Shown in pieces: positions 38,901 through 50,900 of a stretch of DNA of 64,000 nucleotides. The notes beneath the pieces are model-generated. The model made no database searches and was not told the origin of the DNA. It saw only the letters and a program-made list of their open reading frames with translations. Position 1 is the first letter of the stretch, and the number at the start of each line of letters is the position of its first letter. The stretch spans positions 16,800,851-16,864,850 of the forward strand of contig NC_044030.1 of assembly GCF_900496995.4 (NCBI RefSeq), written 5' to 3'. Origin of the DNA: Aquila chrysaetos chrysaetos. Its lineage: Eukaryota; Chordata; Aves; Accipitriformes; Accipitridae. The position numbers and the translations under genes are program-made.

Positions 38901-41900
38901 ACAAATCAAATCTTCCATACACTACAACAGATTTCTAAGATTTACATACACCTCTACAAACTTTCTGCTCAGAAGTGCTGTTTGTATTCTCCCACTCAGA
39001 AAAGAGTGGCATATCACAGGAAATTCAAAACAGAAAGAACACACTGTTTTTATCTGTCACCTTCCCAAAGAAAACAGTAGAATCATCACATTTTTCTCTT
39101 TGCTCTTAAAATGATCTGACAGCTTTCATAAATTAGAAGAATGACTTCACACTGTTGCAGTATATTTTTTCACCAAGACAGGAAATACATAGTCTTATAA
39201 GCACAAGCTTTCGTGTTATCTCTGTCATCGCTACAGAGGTACATCACTCACATAATGATTGAACACATTTGAAAATTATTTTCAACCATGTAAGAGGAAA
39301 GGAGGAACTTAATTTCCCAATTGATTCCTTCACAGAGACCAAAAGGTCTTAAGAACTTCATCAGCTGGGAACTGGGAGTTAGACACACAATGACCAAGCA
39401 CTGTCAAGCAGGATTCCCATGTTTTCTGATAAGATTTATTGTTAAATGTTGCAGTTGTTGTCATAACCTTCTTCTAGAATATACATGCCTTTTTCTTTAA
39501 ATCTGGCATTCACAAGCAATTCTGTTATTCTTCCTGAAACACGAAATGAAGTTGCAGGTACCTTAGCCCCAAAAGTAAACTCACAATGGTCATATGTGAA
39601 TGGTCATAAATCTCAGTGAGGATGTAAACCACAGCTGAGTTGTTCAGCCATCTGTAGCCCAAGGCCTACTTTGATACAGCACAGCTATGAGATCCCGGCT
39701 TAGCATTTCATTTGAGAAAATGAGAAAAATGTTGTCCATGTGTAATAGAATACATGAGCAAGGTCCATGCAAGATAAGAAAAGTAAAACCACAGACAGAA
39801 GGGTAGTTGCAGAGATGGTAACAGTCAGCAGCTTAACAGAAAAACTAGCATGAAAAGAATCAGGGCCCTGAGTGCATCACTGGGTGGTAATTGCCCTGGC
39901 CAGCCTCACCCTGGGCCTCCACGCAAACACCTGGTGTCTGTGAGCCTAGGTGCTCCTGCCTTCAAGCTCAGGCCCTAGCCTTCTCTCCTGGCCTGAGCTA
40001 TGTCACAGTGTGCCCGTCCCCAGCCCTGTCTCCTGGATGGCTTTCAGACCTCGCTGTAGATTGTCTACAGGCCTGTTTTTTTGGACGACCTTTGGACACA
40101 TGCTGCAGCCTTGTCTCCAACTCTGTCTCTGGCCCCATCTCCTACTGCTCCTGCCTGGACTCCCTGGGTGGATCCTGGACTTGGATTCTTTGCCTTGACT
40201 TGTCCGGGACTGCTGATGGACCCTGTTACCAGCACCTGGCTCTGCCCATGCTGTCCAGATGCTAAGAACTGTATTAGTGTTCTTATATTTAACGTAGTAG
40301 CACACTGGTCTTAGATATCCATGGTTACATTAGTGTGAAATTTCCATGCGCTCATCTGCAGATCCTGCTTCCAGAGTCTCTTCTGAGTATGGTAAGAGAT
40401 GTCTGAATAAAAATGACCCAGGGAGGGAGAGCTACAGGGAATGCAGCCTTGTAAGCAATAAAGGTAACAGCCAGAAGACTTAATAATCACAGGGAATAAT
40501 TTGGAAGAGTCTGTAGTGGTACCAGAGATACAGTTCATCTGGAAACAGGCAATTTCCCAGTTTCACAAAGGAAATTTGCAAACACAGGGAGCAGTCGGAT
40601 TACTGAGGTTATCAGGCACCACCTACCTACCACCAGAGCAAGCAGCCTTGCAGGTTGCCATTCTTACTAGGGCAGCACCTCCCACTGGATTTCCCTTTCC
40701 TAACCTAGATGGTATTTTTAATACTCTCAGTCCTTGCAGCACTAAATTTGTTCAGGAAAAAACCCAGACTTCTGCTGGACTTTGCTAGCAACCCCAGAGC
40801 AAGATGAAGTCAGAGTAAAAATTCAGTTCACCTAATGTAAAAAGAAAAAACTTCTGAGAAACCTTTAAGACACATAATATAAAACCCCTTAAAATGCTCA
40901 TTTACCTTGCCAACAGCACACAGTCCACATTTTTTATCTTTCCCAATATCAAAGCATCTGAGGGCTGCAAAACAATCAAATAAGAATGAGTTACAGCCTG
41001 ACAATCACATTAGAAACCTTAACTGCTACTTAAAAATAAGCAGGATAGTTAGGAAATACTGGTTACCCCTGTAGTCTCCCATTTTCTTCTGCTGAGCTCT
41101 GTAATTTGATATGGCAGATTAATAAAACTGTCTGGAACAGAACATCAAACTTGACACCAGAGGGATTATCACAATTTTTCTGTGTTCCTACTAACAATAT
41201 TGCAAATCCTTACTTTAGGGTTTGAAACAGTAATACTTTCAAATAGTTTGAAGCAGTATTTCAAACAGTGATAGACAAACATAAAAAAAGAAGCACATAG
41301 GTGTTGCCTTTAAATTGGTTAGACCTCTCACTCTCTTCTGTAAACTTTGGTAGCTTTTTGCTAAACAGGTGCCATTTCCTACTAAAGGCCCCCTCCCAAA
41401 AGAAATCACATTTAATCTGTCCCTTTCTGTAACACTCCCCATTCTCCTCTCTGTCCCCCTTCACCCCTGTAGCTCATGCTAGGGGTGTGAGGAGGAGTTG
41501 TAGACTCCTCCAACCCACCCTTCACTCCACCCCCCCCCAGCTTCCTGATAAACTCCCTCTTCCCTGCTGCTGGGAGTCCCGCTTCTGGGAATTGAACTGT
41601 GATATGACAGAGAACTTCTGGTACACCAGAAGCAGTGCTGTATTTGGTCAGCCGAGGGACCAGGAGACAGCTTGCGCTCTCCTCTCAGCTACACAATGAG
41701 AACATGCATTCCTCCCGATGAACCAAACAGCCAGGAAGCTAGAGCGTTTTATTTTTAGCTGCCCAGCTGGGACATGTGCTCTGCCTTGGAGATGGTCATA
41801 CTGCCCATGCAGGGCAGCCCCCAAGTAATTAACTGCTCTGTGGGCTGCGTTCTGTTCCTGGCTATATGCATTAGGGATCTGAAATACAGAATGCTTCTAG

Positions 41901-44900
41901 CTTCCCTTTTTGTTAAAAAATGTAAAGCCTCTGTTTAATTAAATACTAAACTAATCCACATGCATCTGTGCAGCTGGATGTGCTGCTTCTCCTGCCCAAT
42001 TCAGAACTGCACACATTTCACTCTTTTTATTGCAGTGTAGAAGAAACTGTAAGAAAGCTGGAAGCCACTCTGTGCCAATCTCTCTTTCCATGCCCTTGGG
42101 ATTTAAAGCTGAAATAGCTATTAACAAAATTATGATTTATTTACTGATCACAAGTTTGCAAGTGTCTGGAAGGACTCACACATTTGCATTTAGCAATGTT
42201 CTGTTGCCTGCTACCTGATATAATTTTATTTGTATTTTAATGCTAGCGGCAAGATTTCAGTTAGCATTTAGTTTTACAGCTGTTAATTGTATTATACACT
42301 TGAAAATTTGCAGAGATCTAGAATAAAGTAATATGTGAGTCCCACATAGCTGCATTTTAGAGATAACGAATTTCTAATAAAAACACCACTTTCTACTCCC
42401 TATTGCATAGCTCCTTTGGGTAATTTTTAATGTGAAATCTCTTCAAAGCACCACAATTTACTCAATCACCTAGGTTTAAATTCTGCCAGACACAGATTTA
42501 CCACTTTTTTGTTTTAGTAAAGGGAATGTTCAGAAATTTTATCTCTAGAACTGTAGTGTGTTCTGATTTCTTTTTAAAAGTCTCCATTTAATATTAACCT
42601 ATTGTCATTTAACCGTTTAATCTATTTACCTTACTTTATGTATACTCTTCTGAACCAGACACAGCTTTGAGAGTGAAATTTTACACAGGGCAAAAGCCTT
42701 GCTGTCTAGGTGCCAAGGAATTTTGATGTTCCAACATTCCATCTCAATGAAGGTTCACAATAATCAGCACTGGGGTTTTGTTTTTTGGTTTTGTTTTGTT
42801 TAGAGAGCACACATATGCTGTGTGAAGTAATAAGCATGCAACTTCACTCACAGCAGGATACAAAAATACTCTTAAAAACTAAAGACGACTTCAGCCAAAA
42901 TTCCTTGCCTCCTATCAAAATGAAAAGTAAAGATCAGTAAATTGAAGACTGGATCCTTTGCTTTACAAGTGACATATTCAAGTTTAGTGCAAGTGATAGA
43001 TACAAGTTTGTATTAATTTCCAAAAGATTTGGGGTCGAAAGGTGCAATTTAACTGCTATTTGATATTCATCCCCACCACAGAACTCCACTAGCATACACA
43101 GCTGACGCAGAAACAGTGCAACAGCTTTGAAATTCAACAGGCTTCAAAATCTGGTTGCAGCAGCTAAGGTTTCCTTCCCTATCTGCTGCCATCCTAGTCA
43201 CTTCAAAAGGCTTCAGGGTGGCTGCGTAACAGGACTGGTTGTCATCTTTACACAGATTTCCACAGAACACATTCAGGGCATCTTCCAGGTGACTGCCTGA
43301 ACACCTTTCTTGCACATGATTGCTAGAAATATGGCAGAGAAAAGGAAAGATCTGGAACAAAGAATGTACTGCTAAATGATGAACTGACAGTTTAAGAAAA
43401 GAATTTGCAGATACTGTATCATGGGTCATTAGAAGAGAAGAAATAAGGATAAATCAACATGTGTAAAGTTACAGGTGAAAGATACAGAAATTTCAAACTA
43501 TGTGTTAACCATATAACAGAGCTACTGTATACTTCTGTTCCGCTCTCCTTTTCCCACAAGTTCTTCCCAGTGCTGTACCTCTCTAATATTACCTCAGTTG
43601 CAGTCAGTAGCTTTGAAATGCTGATAAAGTAATAGAAACTTCCAATGGAACAATCTAAGTTCAAAGCTCTAGTACAGTATTTTTAAAGCAGGATTTAATA
43701 AAAGGCCCAATAAAAAGTTGTCAAACATTAATAATTCATATACATATTTAACTACTTCCTCCTTCCACAAAATCCAAGTCAGATATATATTATTCAGTGT
43801 TGCAAAACAGAAAAGGAAGCAAAGAACCCTCGGCAGTTAACCCTAAATTATGACAATAACAAACAATTGAAATAAATTCCCTTTGTCTGCAACATAAATA
43901 TGCATAAAGTATTGTTCACGTGGTGCTTACAGAATTCATTTTTTCCTTGGTCTCACGTCAGAAGCAAGCTGGAACAGAAAATAGAATGAACAAGCAAAAT
44001 AAAAATCTAATGAAAACCTGAGATGGAGAAGTATCTCGTAAGTTCCCCAAGCCTTCATTTAACCTGTGATCTAGTCTAGGAACCAAATGATGTATGTCGT
44101 TTTGGGGAGGCAGAAGAGGAGCTTAAGTGGCACATTACATGGTCTGATCTTCCTGACGCAAGCATACAAAGCTCATTTGCAAGGTGGGCCCCCTGCTGCC
44201 CCTACTTTGCCAGATATACCTATGACCAAAAAAAAGGGGGCCACCTAAAATAATTTTGTAGAACAGGAAGATATTTTGCTGATTTGGGGAAAGGTGATTC
44301 AGAACCAAGTTCTGTCATCCAGAAAGTAAAATGATCTAACTAAAAGTATATTCTGAACAAAGTTTTATTAGTAGCTTCAAAATTCAATGATGAAGATAAA
44401 TGCTGTTGCAAGCCATTTTCTTATCCTGTAAGAGAACAATGTTTTCCACATCTGGAGTTGGAATGCCAAAAAGTTTTAGGGTATTTTCCACAGAATCCAA
44501 ATTTTTGATGCAATGAAAATGGTGGAAGTCGGCAAGGGAGAAAAGACGGCTGGAATATTAACAGCTGTATGCATATTCATTTTTTAAAAACCTAATGTAC
44601 TGCATTTTCACTAGTATTACTAATGTAACTTGAAAGATCATGGGAGGACCAATGCCAGTACAGAGAATTGCAAAAATTCTCATACTAGTTTCCTTTAAAT
44701 TTTTCCATACTTCACCTGAAAAAAATATGCCCACATTCCCTAATGATGTAAGTTTTGTTATTAAATGATTCTTAGGATTTGAGAAGGCCAAAGCAGAAGA
44801 CAATTCAAGGACTCTATATGAACAAAATGTAAGCTATTATTCTGCTTCTAAAAGTAAAGAAACAGCAATAAAGAAATGTCTATTTTGCTGTTGTCAAAGG

Positions 44901-47900
44901 TGGCAAGGAACGTCACCACCAGAAAGGTTTTCAGCTAAAAGTCTTTTGGCTATGTCCTTGCCAAGAAACTTAAGCATTAAAAACAAAAATTTAAGGAGAG
45001 TACAATTGTACACTTTGCATTTTTACAGGATAGAATGAAATGGAGATACTTTTTTTTTAACTATGCCTTGCATTTTCCTTTTGGCATTCAGACATTAATT
45101 TTCTTTCTTCCTAGTTTTGCTTGAACTAAAATAGGCTTGATGTTGCATCTCTAATTCTCTCAGCAATTAAAAGACCACAAAGTTCTGAACAGTTTATTTA
45201 GACTAAGCCCTTTACTTCTTAAAATTTCAGGCAGATTATCTCTCCATTGATGTCACAGCTCTATGAAAAAGCATCTTTACGGAAGAAAAATCCCAATTTC
45301 GTTTTATTTTGGTAACAATCCAGGACAAGGCACACCTTTAGGAAAAAATACTAACATAAACCACAAACTTCTAAACTTTTCCAAGCACACTTCAAAAAAA
45401 GTTCTCATTTGCCCTTTTGCATTTGGCAATAGCTGCTTCTCTCATCTCTGTTCCAAAATGAGAGGTGCAGGCTGTGTAACACCTCCTTCCTGAATGCTGA
45501 AAAGTTTCAGCAGCAAAATAAGCAAACATTGATCCACCTAATGATACCAATTAGATTTGTGAAGTTTGTTTCTGCTTCAATTGAAGTCCATGAACTTGAC
45601 CCACTCAATGCACTTTATGCCACTGCAATTTGTGGTCTAAGCCCTGTGTGTCTTACATTAAGGCTGATCCACCAGTTGCTCCACGAGGATGAAAACTCCA
45701 TTCAAACACTGAAGTTAATGTGATCCTATGCAGGAGTTAATCTACATGAAACAACCATCAGACTGACGGCCTGAGTTCTTATTAGTTCAGCTCTACAGGC
45801 AGAGAGAAGAGAGAACAGGCCAGCAGGGATAAGGACAAAAGCTTGCTGTTTTGCTGTGCTCCCTTTCACAGATACAGAAGCCTCAGGAAGTTGCAGTTTT
45901 CCATCCAGGTCAGCTTAACAGTCCCAGTTCAGCTCACCACAGTATCTAGAATCCACGTGTGGGTTCCTACCATGACATCTCAGTTATAACCCCCCGCCTC
46001 CTGCTCTACACAGAGACAGAATATTCACAAGCTTTTTCTTTAAGTTGAGCCTATGTTAAATGCATATAATACACAACCTCAGACACAGCCAGTCCATTGA
46101 TCAAGGTTTCTCACAAACCACAACAGGCAACCAAGATTTATTTTCCCCTATTCGTGTGCATTCTGTGAAGAACACAGAAGAAAAGACAGTAGCTAAGCTG
46201 CTTCCTAAATGAAATTAAAAAAGCCTTCCATACTGAAGAAAGGTGCAGGACTGAGGAAGCTTTTTCCACTCCCTTGTGCGGAACCCATCCTGCAGGTACT
46301 CCTACTCTTCTCAGCAATACTAAACCCTGCTGTAGGCCACCTACCACATTGCAAAAATTGGGCCACCTACATCCTATTGCATCCCAGCGTTGTGACAGAA
46401 CAGCCCTCCAAATGCTGTGCTGCCACTGTGCCCTTAACTCTGATCTGAAGAGACGCCTGTGAGGGAGGTGAAGAGTGTTTCATCCTTCCTGGATAGAAAG
46501 GCTTCAGTTGCTATCTGCTACAAGCATAGTGCTATTTTTGCTTTGTGAGCAGTCTCCAGACACAGAGATGCTGTGACCATCCATGACTCTCAAAAAATAG
46601 GGAATGCAATGGCAACTGGTTTGGTTTAGCCAGTGGATTCCACTTCAGACCAACCCTGGCTACCATTTGGAAAGCAGGCTACAGAAAATACAGGAGGCAA
46701 GTTCCCTTCATTCTCTTGCAGTTTGTTAACAGATTTTAAGGGATGGTGGAAAAGTCAGATGTATAATTCTGATTATGTTTTCTCCTCCCTTAATCTTTAT
46801 CTCCTTCCCCTTCTTGACTGGTGCACACACAAACTCTGCTTGCTCTTTATGCTCTTACTTCCCCTCAAACCGTTTTCACTGGAATCACGGATTCAGATTT
46901 TCAGTCACACACCACAGCGCTGAGCTTTCTGGCAAGCTTCTACCCAGAAAATGGCTCGTTACCACATGCCAGATGTTTTATTCTACATATACAACCTTAC
47001 ACTGGTAGATTTCATAAGATATAATTCCAGTGGCAATTATAAAGCACCCAGACTCCCCTGGTCTTACAATAATTACAGAATAGGTGAGATCCAGTTCTTC
47101 TATGAACTTCCTGTGTCAACCTCTCTCCCCCTTGATTTCCTGCCTTTAAAACTCTCTCTCATCCTTTGTGTTTTATGTTCCTACTATAAATGCGTTGGGG
47201 TGAGAATTGCCCCTCACAACACACTCGGCACTGTGTATAGAGCAACACCCGTAGCCTCCACTCCCTTTTGCTGAGGAAAAGGGCTGAAGCAATGCGAAGG
47301 AGAGTTGGTCAAGAATACCTGTGCCACAAAAACAGTTTCAGAGCTTTGTTTACAAATCAGTTTCAAATTATGTGGTTGTAACCATAACTGTAAGGAGAGC
47401 ATTGGTATGTAAAGCATAATTCAGTGGTTACAGGGAAAATGGTGGCCCATACACCTCAAAGGACAGTTTTCTGCAATTCAGAAAGGTTCCTGGAGCGATC
47501 TGACATATACTGCAGATCACACAGCAGCACAAATTTGAAGAGAGGGTTTATCCCTCTTGACTGCAAATTCAGGACTGAGTTTGTAAATTCATCGAATGTA
47601 CAAACGAGAAGAGGTATAGTCTCCTTTGCACATCACCTTGGTAACACCTTGTTTCTACAAACTAAGAATCACACAGTATGTAGCAACTAAAAGGAAATAC
47701 TCTTGTGACAGTACCTCCTTTATGCATTCATTTAACAGTCTGAAAATTCTTGAAGCATACAAACACCTTTAGAAACAGCAAAAAGTCTCGGTAATAAAAA
47801 AAGTAGTTATACAGACCTTGCCATAAGGAGTATCAACATATTTTTCTGTTCTTCCTTCTAAGATATCCGGATCATCCAGGCCAGTTCCACCAATAATTCC

Positions 47901-50900
47901 GATCTTACACAGAAAAATACATATTAGTCTTCTTGAGATTACACTCCATTTAACAGCACATCTGAAAAACTAACTAGGCAGCTACAAAATGTATCTTCTG
48001 CTTGAGATGGGGCTAGACTACAAATCAACGAAACATAATATGCCCAGCAGTTTTCCAGAAAGGAAATTTCAAATGACTGATTTTAAACAATTGTATTTCA
48101 CTTGCAAATTTCTTACATTATGATTCTCCTCTTTAAAGATAGCAAATTAAAAAAGCTATGGAAAATGCACAAGATGTGCCAATTCATCATTTATTCCTGT
48201 TTTGGGTGGCGAGGTTTTGGTGGCAGGGGAGGGGCTGCAGGGGCAGCTCCTGTGAGAAGCTGCTAGAAGCTTCCCCAGCTCCAAGTCAGACCCGCCTCTG
48301 GCCAAGGCCAAGCCCATCAGTGACAGCTGTAGTGCCTCTGGGAGAATAGAGGTCAGTGAGGAAGTAGGGGGAGGAGGAGCAGGGGAGGAGGGGATGCCCC
48401 TGCAGCCCCTGGTGAGACAGCAGGCTGTCCCCCCCCAGCCCATGGAGGGAAGCGGGGGAGCAGATGCCCACCTGCAGCCTGGGGAGGACCCCACGCCAGA
48501 GCAGGTGGATGCCCCCGAAGATGGCCGTGACTCCATGGGAAGGCCCACGATGGAGCAGCCTGTGCCTGAAGGACCGCAGCCCACGAAAAGAACGCACGTT
48601 GGACAAGTTCATGGAGGACTGTCTCCCACGTGAGGGACCCCACAGTGGAGCAGGGGAAGAGTGAGGAGTCCTCCCCCTGAGGAGGAAGGAGCAGCAGAGA
48701 CAAAGTGTGATGAACTGACCCCAACCCCCATTCCCCGTCCTCCTGTGCTGCTGGCGGGGAGGAGGTGGAGAAAATTGGGAGTGGAGTTGAGCCAGGAAGG
48801 AGGGAGGCATGGGGGGAATTAAAATTTGGTTTTACTTCTCATTATCCTTGTTTTGATTTGATTGGTAGTAAATTAAATTGATTTTGTTTTTTCCCCAAGT
48901 TGAGCCTGTCTTTTGCCTGTGACCATAAGTGGTGAACGATGCCTCCCTGTCCTTGTCTCAACCCATGAGCTTTTCTTTATATTTTCTCCTCCTCATCCCA
49001 CTGGGGCCAGGGTGCAAGGAGTGAGCGAGTGGCTTCAGGGTACTTTGTTGCCAGCTGGGCTTAAACCACAACAATTCCCAACATAAAAATGAAGGTTGTT
49101 ATTTAGGAATGCCTCTAATGAGTGAGAAATACCTGTATAAAACATATTATAACAAAGGCTTCTTGTTCACATGAGGAAAATCAGTCCTATACACAACCAC
49201 CATACTGAATACCAGGCATTCCTATATAGTAGCATACATACAAAATGATGAAAACCTTTTTTCAAAAAAATTTGTGTTGACTCGCCAAGATCTAAGAACT
49301 TCCCCGTTTCTCTAAGTAGTCTCTGCACAGCTTCTGAAAAGGGGGACAGCTCAACAGCATCTTCACAAGTGAAATAAAAAGAATCTGCTGACAATTTCAC
49401 CTGCTGTGAGTACTGCTGGGTTTCTTCACATACTTACAATCAGGTCATCTGGTACCTAAGAATGTGTAAGTGCTCATTCAGCTTTGCCTGCAGCTGGGTC
49501 ACTAATTGTTTCCTGTGTAGACATACTGGTGTCAGGTTTTATTCAACTCACAACCTTTCCCCAAGTACAAACTTAACAGACTCTTGTTCCTTCTACTTTT
49601 TTAATGAAGTAATTTCAAGTATTTTCTTGCCAAATTTTTATGACATTGACTAACAGTTCCAAAGCATAAAGCAAAAGGGAAAAGAGATGGCAAAGCAAAG
49701 GGCCACTTAAATAAAATCTATTTCCTTAGGAGATCAGGCTAAAAGTTCCATGTTGTGTTTTGATACAACTTGTAGTGAAGAAGCATGAAGTGACTCACAA
49801 TTACCACCTATCTGTCATGCTTTAGTAATTACTGATGTCTTGGTTTTGCTCACTGTTCATCTGGTCTAGTTCTTTTCTAAAAAAGGGGAAAGGAAAAAAA
49901 AGGTAATTTGAAACATATTCTCACTGAGACTAAACTCACCTGTGATTTCATACTCCACCTAAAGAAAAATGCATCTGAATTTTCTTGTTTCTAGTTCATC
50001 ATTGGAAAGTATCTTGTTTTTGTCTTTCTAGGGATAATTCAATTTTCAATCAAGTTGAGTTTTCTCTTGAGTTCAGAACACTTCTAGCTCTTTGGATGGA
50101 ATGGGTACTGTCAGGCCCTTCATAACCTCAGGCTTAGTAATTATATTTAAAAATAATGTCACCTTTTATCACACATGGAGAAAATGCTACTGCTTTTTTT
50201 TTCCTCCAATGCGACCAGTTGTTGCAAAGTTTGTCTCACTCTTAAGCTGAAGAGTTCATATCGTGGCTTATGATTGCTCATCGTGGAAAAAAAAAATTTT
50301 GGAACCATTCTGGTGTGAGTTACTACTGCATGGTTCCAGCACTATTTATTAAAGACAGGAAATCTCTCAAATAAAACCTCCAGACTTCAATGTACAACAC
50401 CCCCCTTCCACAACACACACCCAACTGTCTCTTATTCTAGCTTTTTCTTAACTTTCACATTCATAGAGACCTCATTTGTTCAACCACTGTATTAGCTGGC
50501 TCATCAAGCCTTTCGTTTCAACAAGCAGAGGCTCTGTGGTCTTGGTTACACATCAAATACTTCTCCGAGAAAGCTTTCCACACCAGATGGCGTAAAAGCT
50601 GATAAGCTGAAGTAGTTTTAAACAGATCTCCTGCTTCCTTTTGCTACCCCCCTGTGGAGCACGATGAGTAGTGCAAAGGAAAATGCACAAACTCCAACCC
50701 TGAATATATTATAGTCAAAGCATTAGGGAAAACCTAGACTGTTGTTTCCAGTAGTATTGATGGGTCTGTTCCCATGTTACTCATGTTGCTTATTTATCAC
50801 AAACGTTCAGATTGTTAGACTGCTCATGAAAATCCTGAGAACTATACAGACTTCAGGATGAATAATTTTTTGCCTTAAGAACCATGTAAGAAGTATGCAA

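Noticed and set aside
48156..48810. 140-174-codon minus-strand open frames
   Set aside because: They lie inside the solo LTR (copy C) and reflect its GC-rich internal repeats. The frame at 16121-16798 is the same phenomenon in copy A.
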